DNA of 64,000 nucleotides from Rhodobacteraceae bacterium Water-Bin34 (GCA_900197625.1 FZLS01000001.1:62001-126000); one strand, 5' to 3'; shown: positions 1 to 9,013, numbered from the stretch's first letter. Notes: generated from the sequence alone by a model not told the origin. Numbers and translations: made by a program.

Positions 1-33
1 TTCATTATTGGACATTTCAGATGTAATTTTCAT
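1..33 (-). CDS. Possible 5' end of a leftward gene (truncated by window edge)
   Basis: An ATG on the minus strand at 33-31 opens a frame of 11 codons (MKITSEMSNNE) that runs off the left edge without a stop. No clear ribosome binding site is visible. Too little is present to name a product, and it may not be a gene. Confidence 0.2.
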   Translation of the reverse strand, partial: MKITSEMSNNE

Positions 34-102
34 ATTACGCCCACTATTTTGTTCATGTTTATTGTTATTTGTAGTGATTATAATATATTTTATCTCAATT
101 CA

Positions 103-132
103 CTTGAGATTTTCAATTAAATTCATCATATT
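103..132 (+). promoter_or_regulatory. Candidate heat-shock (RpoH-type) promoter of hsp20
   Basis: CTTGAGA at 103-109 is followed after 17 bases by CATATT at 127-132. This resembles the alphaproteobacterial sigma-32 pattern (CTTGAA, then a CYTAT-like -10 element). It lies about 55 bases upstream of a small heat-shock gene, where such a promoter is expected. The region is AT-rich, so chance matches are possible. Confidence 0.35.
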
Positions 133-136
133 AATA

Positions 137-186
137 TCAGGTTGCCAATAAGGGGCCTGACACAGTCGCTTCAAGAGGGCTTAAAT
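137..186 (+). promoter_or_regulatory. Structured hsp20 leader, possible ROSE-like RNA thermometer
   Basis: A hairpin at 137-160 (TCAGG/CCTGA extended by U-G and C-G pairs around an AATAA loop) is followed by TCGCT at about 166-170 and the AGAGGG ribosome binding site at about 174-179, just before the hsp20 ATG. ROSE thermometers of alphaproteobacterial small heat-shock genes have U-Y-GCU facing the Shine-Dalgarno sequence. The match is partial and pairing with the RBS was not computed. Confidence 0.3.
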
Positions 187-600
187 ATGACAAAAATATC
201 ATTTGCATCGCATCCATTTCTATTGGGTTTTGAACAATTAGATCGGTTAGTAGAGAGAACTGCTAAAACTGGAAATGAAGGATATCCTCCATACAACATT
301 GAACAAAGTTCTGATACTGCATATCGTATCACACTTGCAGTTGCAGGTTTTTCAGATGAAGATCTATCAATTACTTTGGAAGACAGCCAACTCGTAATTC
401 GTGGTCGCCAAGTAGATAACACTGAAGGCAGAGTTTTTCTACACCACGGTATAGCTGCACGCCAATTTCAGAGAAGTTTCGTTCTTGCAGATGGAGTTGA
501 AGTTGCAGGAGCTAATTTAGAAAATGGGCTGTTGCACGTAGACCTTCAAAGATCAGTGCCAAATGCAATAGTTCAAAATATAGAAATTAATAAGAAATAG
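187..600 (+). CDS. ibpA: Small heat-shock protein, Hsp20/alpha-crystallin family
   Basis: A 137-residue ATP-independent holdase that should bind unfolding proteins in the cytoplasm. The alpha-crystallin domain spans roughly residues 35-130: YNIEQSSDTAYRITLAVAGF, the L-V-I-RG strand, and the FQRSFVLADGVEV and L-ENGLLHVDL strands, with a short C-terminal tail. The ATG at 187 has AGAGGG upstream; the in-frame start at 142 would add 15 residues outside the family fold. A DUF1150 gene follows after 9 bases, a pairing common in alphaproteobacteria. A heat-shock-type promoter and structured leader lie upstream. Confidence 0.9.
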   Translation: MTKISFASHPFLLGFEQLDRLVERTAKTGNEGYPPYNIEQSSDTAYRITLAVAGFSDEDLSITLEDSQLVIRGRQVDNTEGRVFLHHGIAARQFQRSFVLADGVEVAGANLENGLLHVDLQRSVPNAIVQNIEINKK

Positions 601-609
601 GAGGCAAAT

Positions 610-834
610 ATGACACCTTTATATGAAAAAATGGGGCTACCAAGTAATATCGTATACATACGATCTGTCACGCATGAAGAGCTTCCATCAGAAATACTGG
701 AAAATATTGATCAAACAATACCTCTCTTCGCTGTATATGCCGAAGATGGTCAGCAAATAGCTTTAGTTGAAGATCAACAGGTTGCATTTCAGTTAGCACA
801 AGAACATAAATTTTCTTTACATTCGGTTCATTAA
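610..834 (+). CDS. DUF1150 family protein linked to hsp20
   Basis: A 74-residue acidic protein beginning MTPLYEKMGLPSNIVYIRSV. It has the DUF1150 pattern: a short N-terminal stretch followed by LFAVYAEDGQQIALVEDQQVAF. No signal peptide or membrane segment is seen. GGAGGC lies just upstream of the ATG, and it probably shares a transcript with hsp20. Family function is unknown; position suggests a stress or chaperone accessory role. It converges with the sulfate-activation gene, only 10 bases from that gene's stop. Confidence 0.8.
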   Translation: MTPLYEKMGLPSNIVYIRSVTHEELPSEILENIDQTIPLFAVYAEDGQQIALVEDQQVAFQLAQEHKFSLHSVH

Positions 835-844
835 GTAAAATTTA

Positions 845-2557
845 TTATGCTTTTATAAGTCCCATACTTTCCAATTTAAGAATAACTTGGTGTGCGCATT
901 TATCCACATCAATATCTTCAGTTTCGAGGCTTAATTCAGGACATTGTGGAACATCATAAGGATCAGAAATTCCAGTAAATTCTTTTATTTTACCTTCCCG
1001 TGCTAATTTATATAATCCTTTACGATCTCTACGCTCACATTCCTCGATTGATGTTGCTACATGTATTTCAATAAATGCTCCAAATTTTTCAATATCTTCT
1101 CTAATAGCATCGCGTGTCGAAGCATAAGGAGCAATAGGTGCGCAAATTGCTATACCACCATTTTTAGTTATCTCGGAGGCAACATATCCTATTCTTCTAA
1201 TATTCAAGTCACGGTGTTCTTTAGAAAATCCTAATTCAGAAGATAAATTTTTTCTTACTACATCACCATCCAGTAAAGTTACTGGTCTGCCACCCATCTC
1301 CATTAGTTTTATCAAAAGTGCGTTTGCAATTGTTGATTTGCCTGAGCCGGAGAAACCAGTAAATAATACTGTAAAACCTTGTTTTGATCTTGCTGGTTTA
1401 GTTTTACGTAATTCTTTTACTACTGAAGGAAACGAGAACCATTCTGGTATGTCTAAACCTTCATTTAGACGGCGTCGAAGCTCAGTTCCAGATATATTTA
1501 AAACTGTAATTTTATCTTTATCTTTTATTTCCTCAAAGGGTTCATACTGCGCACGTTCTTGAACATAAACCATATGTTTGAAATCAACCATTTCTATGCC
1601 CATTTCATCTTCATACTCTTTGAAAAGCTTTTGAGCATCGTATGGACCATAAAAACTATCCCCATTACTATCTTTACCTGGTCCAGCATGATCACGCCCT
1701 ATAATTAAATGAGTGCAACCATGGTTCTTTCGAATAAGACCATGCCAAATAGCTTCACGCGGACCTGCCATTCGCATTGCGAGATTTAGCAAAGACATTG
1801 ATGTTGTAGTTGCAGGATATTGGTTGATCACTGCTTCATAACATCGAACTCTTGTGAAGTGGTCAATGTCACCAGGCTTTCCCATGCCAACAACTGGATG
1901 TATTAATAAATTAGCTTGAGCCTCTTTTGCAGCTTTAAAGGTTAACTCTTGATGTGCTCTATGTAGAGGATTTCTTGTCTGAAACGCTACAATACGATCC
2001 CATCCAACCTTCTGGAAAAATGATCTTAATTCATTTGGTGTATCTCTTATGGCACGGAAATCATAGTGTACAACAGGCTGTATTCCAATTATTTTCCCGC
2101 CTAAGTATACATCACCTGCTTTGTTGTGAAGATAATTTACTGAGGGATGCGCAATGTCATTGGTTCCGAATACGAGCTCGGCTTCTTTTTCTTTGTTCGG
2201 GGTATAAATATCACTAATTTCTAGGATTGCTAAAATAACACCTTCTGGATCCCGCAGAGAAATTTTTTGGTTAATTTTAAGATCTTTTGCAAAAATTTTA
2301 GATACATCTAAATTTATCGGGATCGGCCATAAACTATTATCTGCCATCCTCATATTTTCTAATACGCTGAAATAATCTTTTTCATTCAAAAACCCATTTA
2401 AAGGATAGAACCCACCATTCATTAACAATTCTAAATCGCAACACTGTCTTTGTGTTAGGTCCCAGGATACTAAATTTGCTGCTTCTATCTTTAATTTTTT
2501 AAGATCTTTTGTAGGTGCAAAAAGCTCTGGTATTTGAAAATTTTTATATTTTTTCAT
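845..2557 (-). CDS. cysN/C (sat-cysC): Bifunctional sulfate adenylyltransferase/adenylylsulfate kinase
   Basis: A 570-residue fusion that activates sulfate in two steps: ATP sulfurylase makes APS, and APS kinase phosphorylates it to PAPS. The sulfurylase part (about 1-380) carries the nucleotide-binding QTRNPLHRAHQEL motif near residues 193-205 and GRDHAGPG near 288. The kinase part (about 395-570) has the P-loop GFSGSGKST near 401-409 and the FTGISDPYD substrate motif. Rhodobacterales typically use this single-chain form in place of CysDN plus CysC. It lies 20 bases downstream of the GlxA-type regulator on the same strand, so the two are probably co-transcribed. No sulfite reductase gene is in this window. 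Confidence 0.93.
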   Translation of the reverse strand: MKKYKNFQIPELFAPTKDLKKLKIEAANLVSWDLTQRQCCDLELLMNGGFYPLNGFLNEKDYFSVLENMRMADNSLWPIPINLDVSKIFAKDLKINQKISLRDPEGVILAILEISDIYTPNKEKEAELVFGTNDIAHPSVNYLHNKAGDVYLGGKIIGIQPVVHYDFRAIRDTPNELRSFFQKVGWDRIVAFQTRNPLHRAHQELTFKAAKEAQANLLIHPVVGMGKPGDIDHFTRVRCYEAVINQYPATTTSMSLLNLAMRMAGPREAIWHGLIRKNHGCTHLIIGRDHAGPGKDSNGDSFYGPYDAQKLFKEYEDEMGIEMVDFKHMVYVQERAQYEPFEEIKDKDKITVLNISGTELRRRLNEGLDIPEWFSFPSVVKELRKTKPARSKQGFTVLFTGFSGSGKSTIANALLIKLMEMGGRPVTLLDGDVVRKNLSSELGFSKEHRDLNIRRIGYVASEITKNGGIAICAPIAPYASTRDAIREDIEKFGAFIEIHVATSIEECERRDRKGLYKLAREGKIKEFTGISDPYDVPQCPELSLETEDIDVDKCAHQVILKLESMGLIKA

Positions 2558-2577
2558 ATTTTCGTGATCTCTAAAGT

Positions 2578-3549
2578 TTAAAGAATTTCACCGTTTTGAA
2601 TCCCTCGCTCCCGGTATGGAGTAGTGTCATATTGTGACCTGTAACATTTAGAAAAGTGTGAAGGTGATGTAAAGCCACATGCTAAAGCAACGTTAATAAC
2701 TGACATATCAGTTTGCATCAGAAGATTTCTAGCTTTCTGTAGTCTTAGTTCCATATAGTATCGTTTAGGTGATCTATCCAAATATCTACGAAACAATCTT
2801 TCAAGTTGCCTTGTAGACATACCAACTTCTTGTGCTAACAAAGATGGCGATATTGGTTCTTCGATATTCTCTTCCATCATTTTAATTACATTGGCTAACT
2901 TTGGGTGCCTAACTCCAATCCGAGTAGGTATTGACAAGCGCTGGCCATCTTTCTCTGTGCGTGCAGAATTGTAAATCATTTGATCAGCAACCCAATTTGC
3001 TGCGTCTTGGCTTATATCCTTTGATATGATTGAAAGCATAAGATCTATGGGTGAAACGCCTCCAGCTGCAGTAAATCTATTACCATCCATGGTAAATACA
3101 GTTTTTTGTAAATCAATATCTGGAAACTCTTCCTCAAAACTATCAAGATTTTCCCAATGAATAGTGCTTCGTTTGCCATCAAGTAAGCCAGCCCTGGCTA
3201 ATGTATAAGTTGCAGTACAAATACTACCAATTTGCGTTCCACGTCTTGCTTCTTTCCTAAGCCAATTAAGAACGGGTTGTGTGGTATGTTTATTAATATT
3301 TAACCCACCACAAACAACAATCACATCATTGCGTTTTGTATCTTCAAATCCAACATCAAGTTTGAATTCAATTCCATTTGAAGCAGTGGTAAATTGTCCA
3401 TTAGAGCCAGCTAGAATCCAATCGTAAGCAAAATATTCACAAAACCTATTGGCGTGACGGAGAGTTTCTACTGCGCATGAAAAGGGGAGTTGTGAGAATT
3501 CATCCAGAAGTAAAAACACAAACCTTTTCAATGGTGCTTGGTTGCTCAT
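2578..3549 (-). CDS. GlxA-family AraC-type transcriptional regulator
   Basis: A 323-residue regulator with an N-terminal DJ-1/PfpI amidotransferase-like domain (about 8-190; VVCGGLN and GSICTATYTLARAGLLDG resemble the nucleophile elbow of that fold) and a C-terminal AraC double helix-turn-helix (about 220-318; LAQEVGMSTRQLERLFRRYL and ALACGFTSPSHFSKCYRSQY). The architecture matches GbdR/CdhR-type regulators of quaternary-amine catabolism, but the effector cannot be read from sequence. AAGGG lies 7 bases upstream of the ATG. Lying immediately upstream of sat-cysC suggests a possible link to sulfur supply. Confidence 0.85.
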   Translation of the reverse strand: MSNQAPLKRFVFLLLDEFSQLPFSCAVETLRHANRFCEYFAYDWILAGSNGQFTTASNGIEFKLDVGFEDTKRNDVIVVCGGLNINKHTTQPVLNWLRKEARRGTQIGSICTATYTLARAGLLDGKRSTIHWENLDSFEEEFPDIDLQKTVFTMDGNRFTAAGGVSPIDLMLSIISKDISQDAANWVADQMIYNSARTEKDGQRLSIPTRIGVRHPKLANVIKMMEENIEEPISPSLLAQEVGMSTRQLERLFRRYLDRSPKRYYMELRLQKARNLLMQTDMSVINVALACGFTSPSHFSKCYRSQYDTTPYRERGIQNGEIL

Positions 3550-3786
3550 TAAATTGCCCTTTGGATTTTAAATAAACAGTCAATAAACTGTGTCTTAAAA
3601 ATAACCATTAAACTCACTTAATTATTTTACAATAAAAAAATTTCTCAACATGGTAATGATATTTTCTAATTACTTATAAAATATATGTTTTTTTAAAAAA
3701 AATCATATTTTATTTATATAAAAAAGGGTTGTTTTCGTTAGGTAAGCTGTTTTAAACAATATTCTAAACTTATTATGGAGACTGTA

Positions 3787-5157
3787 ATGACACTGGCATG
3801 GAATAAATCAGGATGGCGCAACAAAGAACGCATTCAAATGCCTGATTATATAGACGATCAGGCATTAAATGCTGTTGAAACTCGTTTATCATCTTATCCA
3901 CCGTTAGTTTTTGCAGGTGAGGCAAGATCACTTAAAACAAAGTTAGCAGCAGCATCAAGAGGTGAAGCATTCTTATTACAAGGTGGTGACTGTGCAGAGA
4001 GTTTTGATGAATTTAATGCAGATATGTTAAGAGATACATATAAAGTGATGCTACAAATGGCTGTAGTTTTAACATTTGGGGCAAAAGTTCCTGTTGTTAA
4101 AATTGGTCGTGTTGCAGGCCAGTTTGCAAAGCCAAGATCCGCTGCTACTGAAACTGTTAATGGAGTAGAGTTACCAAGCTATCGAGGCGATATAATTAAT
4201 AAATTAGATTTTACAGAAGAAGCAAGAGTCCCAAATCCTGAGAATATGCTGCGAGCATATACACAATCGGCTGCTTCACTAAATTTACTAAGAGCTTTTA
4301 GCCAAGGAGGATTTGCAGATATTCATCATGTGCAAGAATGGAATTTAGGTTTTGCAAATGCAGCTGGTTCAGCACAAAAATATAAAGATTTGGCAAAAAG
4401 AATTTCAGATGCTCTAGATTTCATGACTGCAGCTGGAATAAATTCAGATAGTACAGATAGTTTAAGGACTGTAAATTTTTATACATCACATGAAGCATTG
4501 CTTCTAGAATATGAAGAAGCGTTATGCAGAGTGGATAGTACTACAAATTTACCTGTTGCTGGATCAGGTCATATGATCTGGATTGGTGATAGAACAAGAC
4601 AACCAGATGGAGCTCATGTTGAATTTTGCAGAGGTGTACAAAACCCTATTGGATTAAAATGTGGACCAACAATATCAAATGATGATTTAATGCGATTGAT
4701 AGATAAATTAAATCCAGAAAATGAAGAAGGTCGTCTTACTTTAATAGCAAGATTTGGTGCTGGGAATGTAGGCGATCATTTGCCGCGTTTAGTCAATGCC
4801 GTTAAGGCCGAAGGTCGTAATGTGTTATGGACATGTGATGCAATGCATGGGAATACAATAAAATCTTCAACAGGCTATAAAACTCGTCCATTTGAAAGTG
4901 TTTTAAGAGAAGTGCAAGAATTCTTTGCTATACACAAAGCTGAAGGAACAGTCCCAGGGGGTGTTCATTTTGAAATGACGGGTAAAGATGTTACTGAGTG
5001 CACCGGTGGTGTAAGGGCAGTTACTGACGAAGATTTGTCTTCTCGATATCATACGGCTTGTGATCCAAGGTTGAATGCATCTCAGGCTCTTGAGTTAGCA
5101 TTTTTAGTATCAGAACTTCTAGAATCCCGTCATGCTCTTAAACAAAAAGCAGTGTAA
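3787..5157 (+). CDS. aroG: 3-deoxy-7-phosphoheptulonate synthase, class II
   Basis: A 456-residue class II (plant/actinobacterial-type) DAHP synthase that condenses phosphoenolpyruvate with erythrose 4-phosphate, the first step of aromatic amino-acid synthesis. Typical class II segments are visible: the N-terminal [40 protein letters not shown]-like [26 protein letters not shown] and [13 protein letters not shown] chose the ATG at 3787 because GGAG lies 6 bases upstream; the ATG at 3775 contains that GGAG. It is monocistronic, with a terminator hairpin directly after. Confidence 0.93.
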   Translation: MTLAWNKSGWRNKERIQMPDYIDDQALNAVETRLSSYPPLVFAGEARSLKTKLAAASRGEAFLLQGGDCAESFDEFNADMLRDTYKVMLQMAVVLTFGAKVPVVKIGRVAGQFAKPRSAATETVNGVELPSYRGDIINKLDFTEEARVPNPENMLRAYTQSAASLNLLRAFSQGGFADIHHVQEWNLGFANAAGSAQKYKDLAKRISDALDFMTAAGINSDSTDSLRTVNFYTSHEALLLEYEEALCRVDSTTNLPVAGSGHMIWIGDRTRQPDGAHVEFCRGVQNPIGLKCGPTISNDDLMRLIDKLNPENEEGRLTLIARFGAGNVGDHLPRLVNAVKAEGRNVLWTCDAMHGNTIKSSTGYKTRPFESVLREVQEFFAIHKAEGTVPGGVHFEMTGKDVTECTGGVRAVTDEDLSSRYHTACDPRLNASQALELAFLVSELLESRHALKQKAV

Positions 5158-5174
5158 ATAATTAAATATTAAAT

Positions 5175-5217
5175 CAAAAAAAAGAAGTGAGTTATTAAAT
5201 AGCTCCTTCTTTTTTTA
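5175..5217 (+). terminator. Rho-independent terminator after aroG
   Basis: An imperfect inverted repeat (AAAGAAG-GAG left arm, CTC-CTTCTTT right arm around a TTATTAAATA loop region) ends in a run of seven T and lies 17 bases past the DAHP synthase stop codon. Confidence 0.7.
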
Positions 5218-5306
5218 ATTTAAAATAATAATATTTGACCATATTTATTAAAATTCAAATATATTATAACTTGAGACAAAATATATTATATAATTTGGAA
5301 GAGATC

Positions 5307-5951
5307 ATGGTGAAAATGCGACGTGGATTGTTAATTATATTATCTTCTCCATCTGGAGCAGGTAAATCTACACTTTCAAGAATGTTGCTGGACTGGGATC
5401 CAAGCTTGAGGTTTTCGGTTTCAGCTACAACTAGAGCACCTCGACCAGGAGAGAAAGATGGTAAAGAATATTTTTTCAAAACACGAAAAGAATTTGAAAA
5501 CCTGATTAATACAGATGGTATGTTAGAGCATGCAGAAGTATTTGATAATTTGTATGGATCTCCAAGTGAACCTGTAGATAATGCTGTTTCCAAAGGTATA
5601 GATGTTGTCTTTGACATTGATTGGCAAGGTGGTCAGCAAATTAGAAAATCAAAAATGAAATCAGACGTAGTATCAATTTTCATTTTGCCTCCATCAATTA
5701 ATGAACTTGAACGGAGATTAAATGCAAGAGGACAAGATAGTGCAGATGTAGTTGCTAACAGGATGTCGAAATCAAAAGATGAAATTAGTCATTGGAAAGA
5801 GTATGAATATATAATCGTAAATAATGATTTGCAGCAATCTTTTGAAGCAATTAAATCAATATTGATTGCAGAACGTACAAAGCAATCTAGAAGGCATGAT
5901 CTCGAAGATTTAGTAAATAAACTTAATAATGAATTTAGCGAGTTGTCATGA
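5307..5951 (+). CDS. gmk: Guanylate kinase
   Basis: A 214-residue enzyme that phosphorylates GMP to GDP with ATP. It shows the P-loop SSPSGAGKST (about 12-21), the GMP-binding SVSATTRAPRPGEKDGKEYFF, EHAEVFDNLYGSP, and DVVFDIDWQGGQQI. The ATG at 5307 is preceded by GAAGAG; an upstream in-frame start at 5235 would add 24 residues rich in Tyr, Asn and Ile that are not part of the family. The stop codon overlaps the next gene by 4 bases (ATGA). Confidence 0.94.
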   Translation: MVKMRRGLLIILSSPSGAGKSTLSRMLLDWDPSLRFSVSATTRAPRPGEKDGKEYFFKTRKEFENLINTDGMLEHAEVFDNLYGSPSEPVDNAVSKGIDVVFDIDWQGGQQIRKSKMKSDVVSIFILPPSINELERRLNARGQDSADVVANRMSKSKDEISHWKEYEYIIVNNDLQQSFEAIKSILIAERTKQSRRHDLEDLVNKLNNEFSELS

Positions 5952-6475
5952 GTATTTATAGTTATGATGGTAAGTTGCCAGAATTACCAATGAATGATGA
6001 CTATTGGATTGCACCAAATGCACAAGTAATGGGTAGTGTTCGAATTTCTTCGAAATGTAGCATTTGGTTTGGTGCAGTTCTAAGAGGTGATAACGAATTG
6101 ATATGCATTGGTAATGGAACAAATATTCAGGAAAATACTGTTTTACATACAGATATAGGATACCCACTTGAAATAGGTGTTAATTGTACAATTGGGCATT
6201 CATCAATTCTTCATGGATGTAAAATTGGAAATAATTCACTTATTGGAATGGGAGCGATAATCTTAAACGGAGCAAAAATAGGCCAAAATTGCCTAATAGG
6301 TGCTGGTGCTTTGGTGAAGGAGGGTGCTGAAATTCCAGATAATTCGTTAGTAGTGGGTGCGCCGGGAAAAATTATTCGCCAAATGGATATCGATGGGATT
6401 AAAAAGTTAAAGAATTCAGCAATTGAATATCAAGTAAAGATGAAGAAATTTAAAGAAACATTGAACAAAATATAA
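5948..6475 (+). CDS. Gamma-carbonic anhydrase family protein (YrdA type)
   Basis: A 175-residue left-handed beta-helix protein built from hexapeptide repeats (APNAQVMGSVRI through SLIGMGAIILNGAKIGQNCLIGAGALV). The three zinc-ligand histidines are present in VLHTD and GHSSILHG. Proteins of this clade bind zinc, but carbonic anhydrase activity is not established for many. It is translationally coupled to gmk by a 4-base overlap. A maltose/acetyltransferase-like role cannot be excluded. Confidence 0.85.
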   Translation: MSIYSYDGKLPELPMNDDYWIAPNAQVMGSVRISSKCSIWFGAVLRGDNELICIGNGTNIQENTVLHTDIGYPLEIGVNCTIGHSSILHGCKIGNNSLIGMGAIILNGAKIGQNCLIGAGALVKEGAEIPDNSLVVGAPGKIIRQMDIDGIKKLKNSAIEYQVKMKKFKETLNKI

Positions 6476-6492
6476 TAAATGGAGTTAATGTT

Positions 6493-6660
6493 TTGAATGA
6501 TTTTTTAACGCCTGGGCAATTTGTAACAAATCCTAAAGAACCTGAATGGGGGATTGGACAAGTTCAGTCTGTAATTGATGGTAAAATAACCGTAAACTTT
6601 GAACAGCAAGGAAAAGTTGTAATTAACGGATCAGTTGTTGAATTGATTTTGGTAAATTAG
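6493..6660 (+). CDS. DUF3553 small protein
   Basis: A 55-residue protein with a TTG start at 6493, supported by GGAG at 6481-6484. The sequence FLTPGQFVTNPKEPEWGIGQ followed by VNFEQQGKVVINGSVVEL is the DUF3553 pattern, a small beta-barrel like the Tudor-like C-terminal domain of PcrA/UvrD helicases. The out-of-frame ATGs nearby hit stops at once, so TTG is the only plausible start. It follows the gamma-carbonic anhydrase gene by 17 bases and probably shares its transcript. Function is unknown. Confidence 0.75.
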   Translation: MNDFLTPGQFVTNPKEPEWGIGQVQSVIDGKITVNFEQQGKVVINGSVVELILVN

Positions 6661-6721
6661 ATTTAATATTGTGATTATAAATTTGAATTTAACAAATAAA
6701 AAATATGTGAAAACTATATAG

Positions 6722-7495
6722 ATGAAATTAGACACAGAACGTTTCATAATAAAGATTGCAGAAACATCTGATGAACTTCACGCTGCTCAGCGCTTGCGAT
6801 ACAAAGTATTTGTAGAAGAAATGGGAGCAAATGTTGCAGATGATTGCCATTTCGCTCAGTTAGAATATGATAATTTTGACCAAGATTTTGATCACCTAAT
6901 ACTTATTGATAAATTGAAAAAAAACTCCACAGAAAATGTAATTGGTGTTTATAGGTTACTGTTGAATACTTCTGTACATAAAAGTAGAGGATTTTACAGT
7001 GGATCAGAGTATGATTTAGATTGTTTAATAAGAACTGAACGTAAACTTTTAGAGTTAGGGCGATCTTGTATCGATATTGAGCACCGTGGTGGTGTTGCTC
7101 TTCACATGATGTGGAATGGATTAGCACAATATGTTATAGATAATAATGTTGAGCTGCTTTTTGGTGTGGCATCTTTCCATGGTACTGACACAAATCAAAT
7201 TAGTCATGCTCTTTCATTTTTGCATTATAATTATCTAGCGCCGCTCAAACTCAGACCGATAGCTATCGGTAAAAATAAAATTGATATGGATATTTTAGAT
7301 AGACCTGATGTAGAAAAAATAACTGCTTTAAAACAACTACCTCCATTAATAAAAGCTTATATTCGTTTAGGCGGTTATGTTGGCCATGGTGCAAGTATTG
7401 ATGCTGATTTCAATTCAATTGATGTGTGTTTAATTATGGATACGAAAAATATGTCAGAAAAATATAAAAAATTATATTCCCAAGGTGTAAATTAA
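6722..7495 (+). CDS. olsB: L-ornithine N-acyltransferase OlsB (GNAT family)
   Basis: A 257-residue enzyme that transfers a 3-hydroxyacyl group from ACP to the alpha-amino group of ornithine, giving lyso-ornithine lipid. The N-terminal part (AAQRLRYKVFVEEMGA) and the central ELGRSCIDIEHRGGVALHMMW segment match the OlsB/hemolysin-like acyltransferase family. The stop codon overlaps olsA by 1 base, the usual order. Ornithine lipids replace phospholipids in phosphate-poor water, but no Pho box was identified. Confidence 0.9.
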   Translation: MKLDTERFIIKIAETSDELHAAQRLRYKVFVEEMGANVADDCHFAQLEYDNFDQDFDHLILIDKLKKNSTENVIGVYRLLLNTSVHKSRGFYSGSEYDLDCLIRTERKLLELGRSCIDIEHRGGVALHMMWNGLAQYVIDNNVELLFGVASFHGTDTNQISHALSFLHYNYLAPLKLRPIAIGKNKIDMDILDRPDVEKITALKQLPPLIKAYIRLGGYVGHGASIDADFNSIDVCLIMDTKNMSEKYKKLYSQGVN

Positions 7496-8295
7496 TGCAT
7501 GCTTGGAATGGTGTACCCGCAGCACAATTAGAAAGGCCAAAAGGTATTGGCTGGTGGCTTCTTTTCATTAAAGTAAATCTGATTATTTTTTATGTCACAA
7601 TATTATTCATGGTTCATATCTTGCTTTCTTTTTTTGGTATGAAAAATATTTGTCAACTTATTGTTAGATACGCTTGTGTCGGGTCTTTAAAAATAATTGG
7701 CTTAAAATTAAAAAAAATTGGAGAGCCAATGAAGAATGCGGGAGCAGTTGTTGCAAATCATTCCTCATGGCTTGATATATTTGTTTTAAATGCATCACAA
7801 AATGTATATTTTGTATCAAAATCAGAAGTAAAAAAGTGGCCTTTGATAGGTAAGATAGCTGATCATGTTGGAACAGTTTTCATTCGTCGGTCGCGTATCG
7901 ACGCAGTAAAGCAAAAAAAGATTTTCTTAAAAAGAATAATATTAGGCGACAAATTGTTATTTTTTCCAGAAGGTACAAGCACGGATGGAAGGCGTATATT
8001 GCCTTTCAAATCAACTTTATTTGCTGCTTTTTTTGAGAAAGGCTTGCCTGAGATTTCATGGATCCAACCTGTAACCTTAAATTATAAAGCACCTGAAACT
8101 AAACGTGCTGATTGGTATGGTTGGTGGGCAGATATGGGTTTTTTCTCTTCAGTTATGATGGTTCTATCACATTTTAAACAAGGCGAAGTAGAATTAGTTT
8201 TTCATGAGCCTCTTCATGTTAAAGAGTTTAGCAGTAGAAAAGAATTGGCTTTTAAATCTGAGCAATCAATCCGAAATGGATTGTTCATGAGTTAA
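7495..8295 (+). CDS. olsA: Lyso-ornithine lipid O-acyltransferase OlsA (PlsC family)
   Basis: A 266-residue membrane-associated acyltransferase that adds the second acyl chain to complete ornithine lipid. A hydrophobic helix lies at about 20-45 (LLFIKVNLIIFYVTILFMVH). The PlsC catalytic HX4D motif is in VANHSSWLDIFVL, and the acceptor motif is FFPEGTSTDG. It is translationally coupled to olsB. It converges with thiE, overlapping it by 11 bases at their ends. Confidence 0.9.
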   Translation: MHAWNGVPAAQLERPKGIGWWLLFIKVNLIIFYVTILFMVHILLSFFGMKNICQLIVRYACVGSLKIIGLKLKKIGEPMKNAGAVVANHSSWLDIFVLNASQNVYFVSKSEVKKWPLIGKIADHVGTVFIRRSRIDAVKQKKIFLKRIILGDKLLFFPEGTSTDGRRILPFKSTLFAAFFEKGLPEISWIQPVTLNYKAPETKRADWYGWWADMGFFSSVMMVLSHFKQGEVELVFHEPLHVKEFSSRKELAFKSEQSIRNGLFMS

Positions 8296-8908
8296 TTCTT
8301 AGAAGGTATTCATTTAATTCTATTTTAGGGTTATCATTTTTCCAAATTTCTTGCCCTAATGCTAAAAAGTCTATTACGGGTGCAAGTTTTGATGCCAAAT
8401 CATGATTTATGTTACCTTCGGCTACAACAGGGATTTCCACCATTTCTGACCACCAATCAAATGTTTCAAACTCTGCAATATTGTCATCAGTCAATGCACT
8501 ATGATCAACTGGCCCGAATGATATGTAGTCCGCACCTGCTTCTCCAGCATTTAATCCTATATGTTTTGAATTTCCGCAAAATGTGCCAATAATAGCTTCT
8601 GCCCCTAATTCTTCACGAACTTCTCGGATTGTTTTAGCACCATCAAATCTATGTACACCATCAAGGCCTAAAGAATTAACTAATCTATAATGATTGGTAA
8701 TTACTGCACTTATATCTCTTGCATGCGCTACGTCACGTAATTGGTCTGCATGCCGGCTAATTATACTCTCATCATCGGAAGAAACTCCTAGGCGGATACA
8801 AGCAACGGGGCAAATGTCTATAATTGGAGCTAATATTTCAGTGTAAAAGGATAAATCTGCATTTGTTGGGGTAATTAAATAAATCTGTGGTATTTCTTTA
8901 TCTGACAT
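8285..8908 (-). CDS. thiE: Thiamine phosphate synthase family protein
   Basis: A TIM-barrel protein of about 207 residues that would couple HMP-pyrophosphate to thiazole phosphate. Family features include QIYLITP at the N terminus, ITNHYRLVNSLGLDGVH, IIGTFCGNSKH, ADYISFGPV and PVVAEGNI. I chose the ATG at 8908, which has AAAGGA upstream, over an in-frame TTG at 8941. No other thi gene is nearby, so this could be TenI-like or a second copy rather than the main ThiE. Its 3' end overlaps olsA. Confidence 0.75.
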   Translation of the reverse strand: MSDKEIPQIYLITPTNADLSFYTEILAPIIDICPVACIRLGVSSDDESIISRHADQLRDVAHARDISAVITNHYRLVNSLGLDGVHRFDGAKTIREVREELGAEAIIGTFCGNSKHIGLNAGEAGADYISFGPVDHSALTDDNIAEFETFDWWSEMVEIPVVAEGNINHDLASKLAPVIDFLALGQEIWKNDNPKIELNEYLLRINS

Positions 8909-8993
8909 TTCTATCATCCTTTGTTTGTGAAGGTTTACCAATGCTGTAGTTTCACGTCAAAGGGCATTTAATTATTTATTTTTAGACATGTGA

Positions 8994-9013
8994 AAACAAG
9001 TACATACTTGTTT
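8994..9013. promoter_or_regulatory. Perfect 20-bp palindrome upstream of thiE
   Basis: AAACAAGTA and TACTTGTTT form perfect 9-base arms around CA. Outer ACAT/ATGT sequences could extend the pairing. It lies about 90 bases upstream of thiE in the eno-thiE gap. It is a candidate operator or RNA hairpin. I see no TPP-riboswitch core. Confidence 0.4.
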
